Assembly: GCA_028140795.1 (NCBI GenBank)
Contig: JAOIOW010000006.1
Coordinates: 1 to 39,273, forward strand
From: Fidelibacterota bacterium
GTDB taxonomy: Bacteria; Fidelibacterota; Marinisomatia; Marinisomatales; Marinisomataceae
DNA: 39,273 bases
Reading direction: 5' to 3'
Shown: piece by piece, positions 24,946-32,430 of the stretch
How the letters are laid out: each line of letters starts with the position of its first letter
Numbering within the stretch: the first letter of the stretch is position 1
Program-made: the position numbers and the translations under genes
The notes under the pieces: generated by a model
What the model was told of the DNA's origin: nothing
Database searches by the model: none
Seen by the model: the letters and a program-made list of their open reading frames with translations, nothing else

Positions 24946-25497
24946 TTGAAGTTTGATGCAATTTTTTTAGATAGAGATGGAACTATTAGTCATGATCCTT
25001 ATGGGTACATAAATGATGTCAAAGATTATGATTTTTTTGACTTTACTTTTGAAGCATTAGAACTATTGCATCAATACAGCGACAAATTTTTTATTGTTAC
25101 AAACCAATCAGGACTTTCAACGGGTAAAATTGACATCAATAATTTGGAAAGTATTCATGCTTACATTAATGATGAGTTTAGAAAAAGAAAACTACCATTG
25201 AAAAATATTTATTTTGCTGATAATTACGATGAAGACTATTTCTCAATGAGAAAACCGGGAATAGGAATGTTTCAAAAAGCGTCAGAGGAGTTTAATATCA
25301 ATCTAGAAAATTGTTTGATGATTGGAGATTCAATTGTTGATATGCAAGTTGGGGATAGGCTTAAAATGAAAACAATATTTTTATTAACTGGAATGGGAAA
25401 TGATTATTTGAATGATGTTCAATCTAGTTGTGATGTTGATATGGTATCTAATAATTTACTTGAAGCAGCAAAGGATTTAAAATTAATATTGCAGTAA
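24946..25497 (+). CDS. HAD-superfamily phosphatase, GmhB/HisB-N-like, without the usual zinc loop
   Basis: 183 residues. HAD motifs are visible: DRDGT at 9-13 (nucleophile Asp9, acid/base Asp11), VTNQSG as motif II, RKPG with the motif III Lys, and IGDSIVDMQ as motif IV. This layout matches D,D-heptose 1,7-bisphosphate phosphatase GmhB and the HisB phosphatase. However, the Cys/His zinc-binding loop normally just before the RKPG motif is replaced by FADNYDEDYFSM, with no cysteines. The substrate is therefore uncertain. The start is a TTG at 24946 with GGAG (24936-24939) six bases ahead; another TTG at 24934 is possible. The gene ends inside the N-terminal coding part of ddl. Confidence 0.75.
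   Translation: MKFDAIFLDRDGTISHDPYGYINDVKDYDFFDFTFEALELLHQYSDKFFIVTNQSGLSTGKIDINNLESIHAYINDEFRKRKLPLKNIYFADNYDEDYFSMRKPGIGMFQKASEEFNINLENCLMIGDSIVDMQVGDRLKMKTIFLLTGMGNDYLNDVQSSCDVDMVSNNLLEAAKDLKLILQ
25471..25475 (+). promoter_or_regulatory. Shine-Dalgarno (AAGGA) that would serve an ATT start of ddl
   Basis: AAGGA lies six bases before the ATT codon at 25482, an ideal spacing, and is inside the end of the phosphatase gene. It helps decide the ddl start because no ATG, GTG or TTG lies in the ddl frame before 25665. The same stretch directly abuts a T TTA AAA heptamer (25476-25482), so it could instead influence frameshifting. Confidence 0.45.
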
Positions 25498-26381
25498 TAT
25501 CGGGGGGAAATTCAGAGGAGCGATTAGTTTCTATAAGAACTGGTGAAGCTGTTGCTGAAGCTTGTAATCAATTAGGTTATAATACTTCAATATTTGTTCT
25601 GGATTCAGACTCAATAGATTTTATCTTAGATGATTTAAAAGCACATAATTTTGTCTTCATTGCATTGCATGGTTCTTTTGGTGAGGATGGAGTCATTCAA
25701 TCAATTTTATCAAAAAATAATATTCCTTTTAACGGGTCAGGTGAAAAATCTTCTCGAAATTGCTTTGATAAATCTGTGACAAAAGAAATTGTTATGAATC
25801 AGGGAGTTTTATCTCCAAAATATTATCAAACTTCTTCAAATACATGCAATGATCATCTTGATTTCAAGTCTGAAAAATATGTTGTTAAACCAAATTCACA
25901 AGGAAGCTCTGTTGGTTTTAATGTGATTGATAATTTTGAAAATTTAAATGATGCCATTGATATAGCTTTAGATTTTGACAATTCCGTATTAATTGAAGAG
26001 TTTATTGATGGAAGAGAAATTACCGTTCCAATTTTGGGGAACGAACCACTTCCTGTTATTGAAATTGAACCAAAATCTGGTATATATGATTACAAATCAA
26101 AATATACAGCCGGCGAATCAAAATATACTTGTCCTGCTGATCTTACTTTAGAAAAATATCAATTTGTTCAAGATTGCGCATTGAGTGTTCACAAGATGCT
26201 CAAATGTGATGTTTATTCAAGAGTTGACTTTAAATTTAAAGACGATAATTTCTATTTTTTAGAAATAAATACTCTTCCTGGAATGACTGAAACTAGTTTA
26301 TTTCCTATGGCTGCTAAGAGACATGGATTTTCTTTTAAAGATATAATTAATAAAATTATTAAATTGTCTTTACAAAAATGA
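25482..26381 (+). CDS. ddl: D-alanine--D-alanine ligase, with a non-canonical start
   Basis: Joins two D-alanines for peptidoglycan precursor synthesis (ATP-grasp fold). The N-terminal domain reads INIAVISGGNSEERLVSIR, then FIALHGSFGEDG (about 58-69). ATP-grasp motifs follow: VVKPNSQGSSVGF, FIDGREITVPILGN, SKYTAGESKYTCPADL and FLEINTLPGMTETSLFP. From the ATT at 25482 the protein is 299 residues, the normal length. The first canonical start in frame is a TTG at 25665, which would delete 61 residues including the glycine-rich N-terminal motif and is unlikely. The frame can also be entered by a -1 shift from the upstream phosphatase gene. A sequencing indel remains possible. The stop overlaps cysS (ATGA). 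Confidence 0.9.
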   Translation: MNIAVISGGNSEERLVSIRTGEAVAEACNQLGYNTSIFVLDSDSIDFILDDLKAHNFVFIALHGSFGEDGVIQSILSKNNIPFNGSGEKSSRNCFDKSVTKEIVMNQGVLSPKYYQTSSNTCNDHLDFKSEKYVVKPNSQGSSVGFNVIDNFENLNDAIDIALDFDNSVLIEEFIDGREITVPILGNEPLPVIEIEPKSGIYDYKSKYTAGESKYTCPADLTLEKYQFVQDCALSVHKMLKCDVYSRVDFKFKDDNFYFLEINTLPGMTETSLFPMAAKRHGFSFKDIINKIIKLSLQK

Positions 26382-27751
26382 GCTTAAAATTATATAATTC
26401 ACTTTCAAGTAAAAAAGAAGTCTTCAAATCAATTTCTGATAAAAAAGTTAAAACTTATGGTTGCGGTCCAACAGTTTATAACGATCCTCACATAGGAAAT
26501 TTTAGAACCTTCGTATTTTATGATTTATTAAACAGAGTTCTACAGTTAAACGGTTATGAGACGGAAACTGCAGTTAATATAACTGATATTGATGACAAGA
26601 TTATTGATAGAGTTAATCAGGAGAATACCTCATTAAAGGAAATTACTTCAAAGTATGAATTATCATTCCTAGAATTGTCAAAGTCACTAAAAATTTTACC
26701 TAACAATCATAATCCAAGAGCAACAGAGTATGTAGAAGAAATGATTGAATTCATTCAAGCTTTAATAAATCAAGATTTAGCCTATGAAATGAACGGAAAT
26801 ATTTTTTTTGACATAGAAGCTTATCCAAAATATGGAAAATTTGTAAACATTAGCGATGACCTTGAAACAGAAGATAATGAATTATCAAAAAAAAATCGTA
26901 ATGATTTTACATTATGGAAGGCAAAAAAGGATTCAGATGGTGATATTTTCTGGGACAGCGAGTGGGGTAAGGGAAGGCCAGGATGGCATACCGAATGCGC
27001 TGTAATGATTAAGACCCTTTTTGATGGTCGTCTTGACATACATTGTGGAGGAATAGATCTAAAATTTCCTCATCACGAAAATGAGAGCGCTCAAATTGAA
27101 GCTCTTCAAAAACATAATCTATCTAATTATTGGCTTCATGCTGAACATTTGAATATGGACGACGAAAAGATGAGCAAGTCATTAGGTAACTTTATTGATG
27201 TAAGCACTCTCATAGAAAAAAATGGTTCGGATGTAGTTAGATTGTTTCTTCTTTCTGCTCATTATAGAACTAAGGTATCTTTCAGTCAAAAAAAATTAGA
27301 TGAATGCAAAAAAATGATAGATAAAATTAAAAGATTTGCAAAAAACTTCAATATTGATAGCAAAAATATTGAACTAAAATTTTCGAGTGAACATGAATTA
27401 TTTATTGATGCTCTTAATGATGATTTAAACACTCCAGGAGCGATTGGAGTTTTCTTTAGTTTTATATCAGAAATGAATAAAAAAATTGCAGAAAACTCAA
27501 TAAATGATGCAGATAAAGAAAAATCTTTAGTTTTTTTAAAATTATTTAATTCAATTTTTGATATTTTAGATTTTAACAATTTACATGATCAAAATATTCC
27601 AAAAGAGTTACAAGATTTACTTGTTTCTCGTCAAGAAGCAAGAAAAAATCTAGATTGGAAATTATCTGATTCAATTAGAGATAAAATTGAGTCTTTAGGC
27701 TGGCAGGTTGAAGATACTTCCAGCGGTCAAAACCTCTCTAAAAAGAAATAA
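26378..27751 (+). CDS. cysS: Cysteinyl-tRNA synthetase
   Basis: Class I synthetase charging tRNA-Cys. The HIGH-type motif is DPHIGNF (HIGN at 38-41) and the second signature is KMSKS at 264-268. Zinc ligands are visible as Cys29 (YGCGPTVY), Cys207 (WHTECAV) and His232 (PHHENE). NITDIDDKIIDR and HCGGIDLKFPHHENE are hallmark segments. 457 residues is standard, and the short C-terminal anticodon domain ends SLGWQVEDTSSG. It is the last gene of the long close-packed run; a tRNA/tuf transcription unit begins about 67 bases later. No hairpin with a T-run was seen after it. Confidence 0.96.
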   Translation: MSLKLYNSLSSKKEVFKSISDKKVKTYGCGPTVYNDPHIGNFRTFVFYDLLNRVLQLNGYETETAVNITDIDDKIIDRVNQENTSLKEITSKYELSFLELSKSLKILPNNHNPRATEYVEEMIEFIQALINQDLAYEMNGNIFFDIEAYPKYGKFVNISDDLETEDNELSKKNRNDFTLWKAKKDSDGDIFWDSEWGKGRPGWHTECAVMIKTLFDGRLDIHCGGIDLKFPHHENESAQIEALQKHNLSNYWLHAEHLNMDDEKMSKSLGNFIDVSTLIEKNGSDVVRLFLLSAHYRTKVSFSQKKLDECKKMIDKIKRFAKNFNIDSKNIELKFSSEHELFIDALNDDLNTPGAIGVFFSFISEMNKKIAENSINDADKEKSLVFLKLFNSIFDILDFNNLHDQNIPKELQDLLVSRQEARKNLDWKLSDSIRDKIESLGWQVEDTSSGQNLSKKK

Positions 27752-27752
27752 T

Positions 27753-27780
27753 TTGTTTTCCTGATAAATCTTCTTATATT
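27753..27780 (+). promoter_or_regulatory. Candidate promoter for the tRNA-tuf transcription unit
   Basis: TTGTTT (27753-27758) and TATATT (27775-27780), with a 16-base spacer, precede the first tRNA by about 38 bases. The sequence right after the -10 is TCGTCGC, a GC-rich discriminator unusual in this AT-rich window and typical of stable-RNA promoters under stringent control. The -35 match is only three of six. Position and discriminator are the main support. Confidence 0.4.
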
Positions 27781-27818
27781 TCGTCGCTTTTGCCTACGCG
27801 TGCGTGTATACATACATT

Positions 27819-27891
27819 GCCGGTGTAGCTCAGTTGGTAGAGCAGCTGATTTGTAATCAGCGGGTCGGGGGTTCAAATCCTCTCGCCGGCT
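27819..27891 (+). tRNA. tRNA-Thr (anticodon TGT)
   Basis: A 73-base cloverleaf. The acceptor 5' strand GCCGGTG pairs with CGCCGGC at 27884-27890 (one G-T pair), with discriminator T. The D-arm GTAGCTCAGTTGGTAGAGC is standard. Anticodon stem CTGAT/ATCAG encloses a loop with TGT, reading ACA-type threonine codons. T-arm GGGGGTTCAAATCCTCT is normal. CCA is not encoded. First of four tRNAs ahead of tuf. Confidence 0.96.
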
Positions 27892-27966
27892 CAGTTTTTA
27901 AGGGTAAAAAGCAAGGTATTTGAAAATTTTTTTTGATCTTACTATCAGGATTGAGTTTAGGATTTC
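27892..27966 (+). other. Spacer between tRNA-Thr and tRNA-Tyr
   Basis: 75 bases with no coding potential or clear signal. It contains a run of eight T (GAAAATTTTTTTTGATC) without a convincing GC-rich stem before it, so I do not call a terminator. It is presumably transcribed and removed during tRNA maturation. Confidence 0.5.
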
Positions 27967-28049
27967 GGGCAAATGGCCGAGTGGTTAAAGGCAGCAGACT
28001 GTAAATCTGCCGACGTAAGTCTACGGAGGTTCGAATCCTTCTTTGCCCA
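27967..28049 (+). tRNA. tRNA-Tyr (anticodon GTA)
   Basis: An 83-base class II tRNA. Acceptor GGGCAAA pairs perfectly with TTTGCCC at 28042-28048, discriminator A. Anticodon stem GCAGA/TCTGC encloses CTGTAAA with anticodon GTA. The long variable arm (CCGACGTAAGTCTACGG) is as expected for bacterial tRNA-Tyr. T-arm GGAGGTTCGAATCCTTC is normal. CCA is not encoded. Confidence 0.96.
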
Positions 28050-28057
28050 CAGGATTT

Positions 28058-28130
28058 GCGAGTGTAGCTCAGTTGGTAGAGCATCAGCCTTCCAAGCTGA
28101 GGGTCGCGCGTTCGAATCGCGTCACTCGCT
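28058..28130 (+). tRNA. tRNA-Gly (anticodon TCC)
   Basis: A 73-base cloverleaf. Acceptor GCGAGTG pairs with CACTCGC at 28123-28129, discriminator T. Anticodon stem CAGCC/GGCTG-type pairing (CAGCCTTCCAAGCTG) presents TCC for GGA/GGG glycine codons. T-arm GCGCGTTCGAATCGCGT is strong. It starts eight bases after tRNA-Tyr. CCA is not encoded. Confidence 0.95.
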
Positions 28131-28138
28131 CAATAATT

Positions 28139-28211
28139 GCCTGCGTAGCTCAGTAGGTAGAGCACTTCGTTGGTAACGAAGAGGTCACCGGTTCAATCCC
28201 GGTCGTAGGCT
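28139..28211 (+). tRNA. tRNA-Thr (anticodon GGT)
   Basis: A 73-base cloverleaf. Acceptor GCCTGCG pairs with CGTAGGC at 28204-28210 (one G-T pair), discriminator T. Anticodon stem CTTCG/CGAAG with loop TTGGTAA gives GGT for ACC/ACU codons. T-arm CCGGTTCAATCCCGG is strong. It starts eight bases after tRNA-Gly and lies 42 bases before tuf. CCA is not encoded. Confidence 0.96.
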
Positions 28212-28239
28212 CAAAAAAATAAAAATAATTGTTAAAAAC

Positions 28240-28245
28240 AAGGAG
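28240..28245 (+). promoter_or_regulatory. Shine-Dalgarno of tuf (AAGGAG)
   Basis: AAGGAG lies eight bases before the tuf ATG, one of the strongest ribosome-binding sites in the window. A small inverted repeat (TTGTT at 28229-28233, AACAA at 28237-28241) touches it; a five-pair A/T-rich stem is too weak to claim regulation. Confidence 0.7.
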
Positions 28246-28253
28246 ATAACAAA

Positions 28254-29447
28254 ATGGCTAAAGAAACATTTGTTAGAAATAAGCCTCACTGTAATATCGG
28301 TACTATCGGTCACGTTGACCATGGTAAGACTACTTTGACTGCTGCTATTACGCAAACCCAGTCTAATCTAGGTTTAGCAGCTAAACGTGATTTTGACACT
28401 ATTGATAATGCACCTGAGGAAAAAGAAAGAGGTATTACAATTTCAACTTCACATGTTGAATATGAGACAGCTAACCGCCACTACGCGCACGTTGACTGTC
28501 CTGGTCACGCCGACTACATTAAAAACATGATTACAGGAGCAGCTCAAATGGATGGAGCTATTCTTGTTGTTAGTGCAGCTGACGGTCCTATGCCTCAAAC
28601 AAGAGAACACGTATTGCTTGCTCGTCAGGTAAACGTACCAAGTATCGTTGTTTTCATGAATAAGGTTGACCAAGTTGACGATCCTGAATTGTTAGAATTG
28701 GTAGAGATGGAATTAAGAGATCTTTTAAGCGAATACAAATTCGATGGTGATAATACACCTATCGTTAAAGGTAGTGCTTTAAAAGCTCTTGAAAATCCTA
28801 ATGATGCTGAAGCGGTAAAATGTATTGGTGAGCTAATGGAAGCTTGTGATTCATTTATCCCACAGCCAGAACGTGCAATTGACAAACCATTCTTAATGCC
28901 TGTTGAGGATGTTTTCAGTATTACTGGTAGAGGTACTGTCGGTACTGGAAGAATCGAATCAGGTAAGATTAAAATTGGTGAAGAGGTAGAAGTTGTTGGT
29001 CTTGATAATAAAATCGGTACAACAACAGTTACTGGTGTTGAAATGTTCCAAAAAACTCTTGATGAAGGTGAAGCTGGTGACAATGCTGGTCTCTTATTAA
29101 GAGGTGTTGAAAAAGAAGACCTTAAAAGAGGTGTTGTTTTAGCAGCTAAAGGTTCAATTACACCACACACCAAGTTCAAAGCAAACGTTTATGTTTTGAA
29201 AAAAGAAGAAGGTGGAAGACATACTCCATTTTTCAATAACTACAGACCACAGTTTTACTTCAGAACAACTGATGTAACTGGTGTGGTTACTTTACCTGAA
29301 GGTACAGAAATGGTTATGCCTGGAGATAATGTTGAAATGAACGTTGAACTAATTACACCGATTGCTATGGATCAAGAGCTAAGATTCGCTATTAGAGAAG
29401 GTGGACACACTGTAGGAGCTGGAGTAGTAACTACTGTAGTTGACTAA
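28254..29447 (+). CDS. tuf: Translation elongation factor Tu
   Basis: GTPase that delivers aminoacyl-tRNA to the ribosome. G1 GHVDHGKT is at residues 19-26, switch I has ERGITI, G3 is DCPGHADY, and G4 is MNKVDQVDD. Domain 2 has [11 protein letters not shown], and the C-terminal domain ends [16 protein letters not shown]. 397 residues is normal. The gene uses visibly more C-ending and other strong codons than its neighbours, as expected for very high expression. It follows the Thr-Tyr-Gly-Thr tRNA array, the same arrangement as E. coli tufB. The stop overlaps the rpmG start (TAATG). Confidence 0.98.
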   Translation: MAKETFVRNKPHCNIGTIGHVDHGKTTLTAAITQTQSNLGLAAKRDFDTIDNAPEEKERGITISTSHVEYETANRHYAHVDCPGHADYIKNMITGAAQMDGAILVVSAADGPMPQTREHVLLARQVNVPSIVVFMNKVDQVDDPELLELVEMELRDLLSEYKFDGDNTPIVKGSALKALENPNDAEAVKCIGELMEACDSFIPQPERAIDKPFLMPVEDVFSITGRGTVGTGRIESGKIKIGEEVEVVGLDNKIGTTTVTGVEMFQKTLDEGEAGDNAGLLLRGVEKEDLKRGVVLAAKGSITPHTKFKANVYVLKKEEGGRHTPFFNNYRPQFYFRTTDVTGVVTLPEGTEMVMPGDNVEMNVELITPIAMDQELRFAIREGGHTVGAGVVTTVVD

Positions 29448-29611
29448 TGGCTGGTAATAGCAAAAGAGCAATTGTAAGACTTGAGAGTACTGCAGGGACA
29501 GGGTATCGTTATACTGTTACTAAAAATAAGAGTAAACATCCCGACAAACTTGAATATAAAAAGTTTGACCCTGTAGCTCGCAAGCATGTTCTTTTTAAAG
29601 AAATTAAATAG
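29447..29611 (+). CDS. rpmG: 50S ribosomal protein L33
   Basis: A 54-residue basic protein overlapping the tuf stop by one base. [20 protein letters not shown], then the [21 protein letters not shown] segment and the end [11 protein letters not shown], match L33. The CxxC zinc pairs of the C+ form are absent, so this is a zinc-independent (C-) L33. rpmG just upstream of trnW-secE-nusG is a widespread order in bacteria. Short genes like this are often missed. Confidence 0.94.
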   Translation: MAGNSKRAIVRLESTAGTGYRYTVTKNKSKHPDKLEYKKFDPVARKHVLFKEIK

Positions 29612-29616
29612 CATAT

Positions 29617-29689
29617 AGGTGAGTAGCTCAATTGGTAGAGCATCGGTCTCCAAAACCGGGGGTTGCGGGTTCAATTCCTGCCTCACCTG
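29617..29689 (+). tRNA. tRNA-Trp (anticodon CCA)
   Basis: A 73-base cloverleaf. Acceptor AGGTGAG pairs perfectly with CTCACCT at 29682-29688, discriminator G. The anticodon loop CTCCAAA gives CCA for UGG. D-arm GTAGCTCAATTGGTAGAGC and T-arm GCGGGTTCAATTCCTGC are standard. It starts five bases after rpmG and ends 16 bases before secE, so it must be cut out of a transcript shared with protein genes. The 3' CCA end is not encoded. Confidence 0.96.
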
Positions 29690-29705
29690 CGATAAAGGAT
29701 AGAGA

Positions 29706-29888
29706 ATGTTTAAAAGAATAAAAGATTTTTTAAATCAGGTTTACTTGGAAATGAACAAGGTTTCATGGCCATCCTACAATGAGTTGAGAGGATCTACTTA
29801 TTTAATTATTGTTTTTTTTCTTTTATTTGTCCTTTTTTTGTTTGGGATTGATTGGGCAATTCAAAGATTTATGAGAGTGTTGATATGA
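29706..29888 (+). CDS. secE: Protein translocase subunit SecE
   Basis: A 60-residue single-span SecE, the clamp-like partner of SecY. MFKRIKDFLNQVYLEMNKVS is the amphipathic helix, VSWPSYNELRGST is the conserved hinge, and one membrane helix follows (about 33-50). This is the minimal form common outside Gammaproteobacteria. It is coupled to nusG by an ATGA overlap, a nearly universal arrangement. Confidence 0.95.
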   Translation: MFKRIKDFLNQVYLEMNKVSWPSYNELRGSTYLIIVFFLLFVLFLFGIDWAIQRFMRVLI

Positions 29889-30418
29889 ATTGGTATAGTT
29901 TAAGGGTAATGTCAGGGAAAGAAAATAAGGTGAAAGAAACTATTTTCAGAGAACTTGATTTTGAAAAAGATTTAAAAGCTAATGTTGAGGAAATTTTAAT
30001 CCCAACTGAAAACATTGTTGATATCAAAAATGGTAAGAAGACTGTGAAAGAAAAGAGCTTATTGCCTGGATACATTTTGGTTAAGATGATAATGAATAAT
30101 GAAACAAAATTTTTTATTGAAAGCGTTGATGGTGTTATGAGTTTTGTCGGTCCAAAAGGAAGTCCTCAACCTGTCACTGAAGTTGAAATGTCTCGTTATC
30201 TTGTTTCTTCTGATGGAGATGATCTTTCTACTGAAGATATTGATGATATTCCATTTAAAGTTGGAGATTCTGTTAAGGTTATTGATGGACCGTTTAAAGA
30301 ATTCAACGGCCTTGTTCAAGAGGTAAATGATAGAAATAGAATTAAAGTAAATGTTAATATTTTTGGAAGACCTACTCCTATTGAGTTAAGTGTAAACCAA
30401 ATCTTAAGTGAAAGTTAA
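29885..30418 (+). CDS. nusG: Transcription termination/antitermination factor NusG
   Basis: 177 residues from the ATG at 29885, inside the secE stop. The N-terminal NGN domain starts [19 protein letters not shown], and [10 protein letters not shown] is the RNA-polymerase-contacting segment. The C-terminal KOW domain (about 120-177) reads [19 protein letters not shown], then [17 protein letters not shown]. NusG links RNA polymerase to Rho and to the ribosome. A longer in-frame reading from 29852 would overlap secE with no family support. Two bases separate it from rplK. Confidence 0.96.
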   Translation: MNWYSLRVMSGKENKVKETIFRELDFEKDLKANVEEILIPTENIVDIKNGKKTVKEKSLLPGYILVKMIMNNETKFFIESVDGVMSFVGPKGSPQPVTEVEMSRYLVSSDGDDLSTEDIDDIPFKVGDSVKVIDGPFKEFNGLVQEVNDRNRIKVNVNIFGRPTPIELSVNQILSES

Positions 30419-30420
30419 AA

Positions 30421-30849
30421 ATGGCTGAAAAAGAAAAAACTGGTTTAATTAAATTACAAATCGCAGCTGGACAAGCTAATCCAGCCCCACCTGTTGGTCC
30501 TGCTCTTGGTCAGCATGGTGTAAACATTATGGATTTTTGTAATGCATTTAATGATGCAACTAAAGAATTGCAGGGAATGTTAACTCCAGTAATTATTACT
30601 GTTTATAAAGATAGATCTTTTACATTTGAAACTAAATCTCCACCTGCATCAACTCTTATTATGAAAGAATTAAAAATGAAAAAAGGTTCTCAAGAGCCAA
30701 ATAAAGACAAAGTTGGAACCATTAATATGTCTCAGTGTAAAAAAATAGCTGAAATTAAAATGAAAGATTTAAATGCTCATACATTAGATCAAGCTGCAGA
30801 AATGATTGCTGGAACTGCTGTTAGTATGGGAATTGAGGTTGAAAAATGA
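30421..30849 (+). CDS. rplK: 50S ribosomal protein L11
   Basis: 142 residues. [20 protein letters not shown], then [16 protein letters not shown], is the proline-rich N-terminal domain that binds class I release factors and thiostrepton-type drugs. The C-terminal rRNA-binding domain ([18 protein letters not shown] and [16 protein letters not shown]) is intact. L11 at the GTPase centre is needed for Rel activation by stalled ribosomes, linking it to the rel gene in this window. It overlaps rplA by four bases. Confidence 0.98.
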   Translation: MAEKEKTGLIKLQIAAGQANPAPPVGPALGQHGVNIMDFCNAFNDATKELQGMLTPVIITVYKDRSFTFETKSPPASTLIMKELKMKKGSQEPNKDKVGTINMSQCKKIAEIKMKDLNAHTLDQAAEMIAGTAVSMGIEVEK

Positions 30850-31526
30850 AAGTAACTAAATTTTCAAAATCAGTAAATGAAACATTAGATTCTTCAAAGC
30901 TATACAGTTTAGAAGAAGCATTTAGTATGTTGATGAGTTTTAAAAGAGAATCATTTAATGAGTCAGTCGACGTCGCTTTCAATTTAGGGGTAGATCCAAG
31001 ACATGCTGAAGAAAATATAAGATTAAGTATTAATTTACCTCATGGAATTGGAAAAGAGGTTTCAGTATTGGCAATAGTCAATGCAGATAAAGAGGCAGAG
31101 GCAAAGGATGCTGGTGCTGATTTTGTAGGTAAAGATGAATTTCTTGATAAGATTAAAGCTGGATGGACTGATGTAGATAAAATTGTAGTTACACCAGATC
31201 TCATGGTTGAATTAGGTAAGCTAGGTAAGGTTCTTGGACCCAAAGGTTTAATGCCAAATCCTAAATCTGGTACAGTAACAAATGATGTTGCAAAAGCCAT
31301 CAAAGAGCTTAAAGCTGGTAAACTTGATGCTAGAGTTGAAAAAAATGGCATTTTACAATCTTCGATTGGTAAAACATCATTTACAGAAGAACAATTAAAG
31401 GAAAATTTTAATACTCTTCAAAGTGCTGTTATGTCAGCAAAACCTAATTCATTTAAAGGCAAATACTTAAAGTCTATTAGCATTTCTTCAACTTTAGGTC
31501 CAGGAATTAAGATAGGAACAGAATAA
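30846..31526 (+). CDS. rplA: 50S ribosomal protein L1
   Basis: 226 residues, near normal (about 230). [58 protein letters not shown] and the end [13 protein letters not shown] match L1, which forms the mobile stalk at the ribosomal E site. In E. coli L1 represses its own rplK-rplA mRNA through a leader site before rplK; here there are only two bases between nusG and rplK, so a classical leader has no separate space. Two bases separate it from rplJ. Confidence 0.97.
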   Translation: MKVTKFSKSVNETLDSSKLYSLEEAFSMLMSFKRESFNESVDVAFNLGVDPRHAEENIRLSINLPHGIGKEVSVLAIVNADKEAEAKDAGADFVGKDEFLDKIKAGWTDVDKIVVTPDLMVELGKLGKVLGPKGLMPNPKSGTVTNDVAKAIKELKAGKLDARVEKNGILQSSIGKTSFTEEQLKENFNTLQSAVMSAKPNSFKGKYLKSISISSTLGPGIKIGTE

Positions 31527-31528
31527 TT

Positions 31529-32044
31529 ATGCCAAGTAATAAAAATTTAGAAGCCGTTAAAAATTTAACAGAAAAATTAGATAAGGCTAATGCTATCTAT
31601 TTCACAGATTATCTTGGATTAGACGTAGTGAGCATTACTAAACTGAGAAAAGAATTTGTATCAAGCGATGTAGAATTTACTATTGCAAAGAATACGTTAA
31701 TAAAACTTGCTGCTAAAGATGTTGGTATGGAAGGATTAGATGATTTTTTGAATGGTCCAACCGCTATGGCATTAAGTTATAATGATCCAACAGATCCTGC
31801 AAAAGTATTAAAGAATTTTTTAAAAGATTTTGATAAGCCTGCTGTAAAAGGTATGATATTAGATGGACAGGTGTTTCAAGGGGAAGAGTTTGAAAAAATT
31901 GCAAATCTTCCTTCAAAAGAACAGTTATTGTCCAAACTTGTTGGAATGTTAAATTCTCCAATGTCTAAGCTTAGCAGCACATTAGGTAGTCCTGTATCTG
32001 GCTTATTAGGAGCACTTGAACAATTAAACTCAAAGAAAGGGTAG
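31529..32044 (+). CDS. rplJ: 50S ribosomal protein L10
   Basis: 171 residues. The N-terminal rRNA-binding part has [22 protein letters not shown], then [14 protein letters not shown] and [11 protein letters not shown]. The C-terminal helix (about 130-165) carries the L12 dimers of the stalk. The start is the ATG at 31529, only two bases after the rplA stop, leaving no separate leader for the L10-L12 autoregulatory site known in E. coli. rplL follows after five bases. Confidence 0.95.
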   Translation: MPSNKNLEAVKNLTEKLDKANAIYFTDYLGLDVVSITKLRKEFVSSDVEFTIAKNTLIKLAAKDVGMEGLDDFLNGPTAMALSYNDPTDPAKVLKNFLKDFDKPAVKGMILDGQVFQGEEFEKIANLPSKEQLLSKLVGMLNSPMSKLSSTLGSPVSGLLGALEQLNSKKG

Positions 32045-32049
32045 TTAAA

Positions 32050-32430
32050 ATGAGCGTTAAAAGAGAAGATGTATTAAAATATCTTGAAGAAGCAAATATG
32101 ATTGAAATATCTGAGCTTGTCAAAGATATAGAAGATAAATTTGGTGTTACTGCCGCTGTACCTGTTGCAGCTGCTGCTGCTGGAGGAGCTGCTGAGGGAG
32201 CTGCTGAAGGTGGAGAAAAAAGTAGTTTTGATGTTGTTCTAGCAGCTGCTGGACAATCAAAAATCTCAGTAATTAAAGTTGTTAGAGAACTTTCTGGTCT
32301 TGGATTGAAAGAAGCTAAAGAATTGGTTGATTCTGCTCCTAAGGCTGTAAAAGAAGGCGTCGCAAAAGATGAGGCTGAAACTATTAAGTCTCAACTTGAA
32401 GAGGCTGGAGCTACAGTAGAATTAAAGTAA
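32050..32430 (+). CDS. rplL: 50S ribosomal protein L7/L12
   Basis: 126 residues. The N-terminal dimerisation helix ([14 protein letters not shown]) is followed by an Ala/Gly-rich hinge (about 36-56, [17 protein letters not shown]). The globular factor-binding domain contains [22 protein letters not shown], then [16 protein letters not shown] and [13 protein letters not shown]12 recruits EF-Tu and EF-G. A 52-base gap follows, the only sizeable one between rpmG and the window end. Confidence 0.98.
   Translation: MSVKREDVLKYLEEANMIEISELVKDIEDKFGVTAAVPVAAAAAGGAAEGAAEGGEKSSFDVVLAAAGQSKISVIKVVRELSGLGLKEAKELVDSAPKAVKEGVAKDEAETIKSQLEEAGATVELK

Noticed and set aside
25665-26381. Short ddl starting at TTG 25665
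   Set aside because: It would lack the conserved N-terminal glycine-rich motif and 61 residues; family sequence clearly continues upstream in frame.
27901-27935. Terminator between tRNA-Thr and tRNA-Tyr based on a T8 run
   Set aside because: No stable GC stem precedes it, and the tRNA array is expected to be one transcript.
27857-28176. Open reading frames on both strands across the tRNA cluster (for example a product ending GFEPPTR, and one beginning MAEWLKAADCKSAD)
   Set aside because: These are translations of tRNA sequence, a well-known annotation artefact; the cloverleafs explain the region fully.
28625-29179. 184-codon minus-strand frame inside tuf
   Set aside because: Mirror of a highly expressed, codon-biased gene; no ribosome-binding site or recognisable domain. 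Similar shadows in rpoB, rpoC, rplA and rel were dropped for the same reason.
29444-29686. Minus-strand frame (MRQELNPQPPVLETDALP...) opposite rpmG and tRNA-Trp
   Set aside because: Antisense of tRNA-Trp and L33; no independent family, start signal or codon support.
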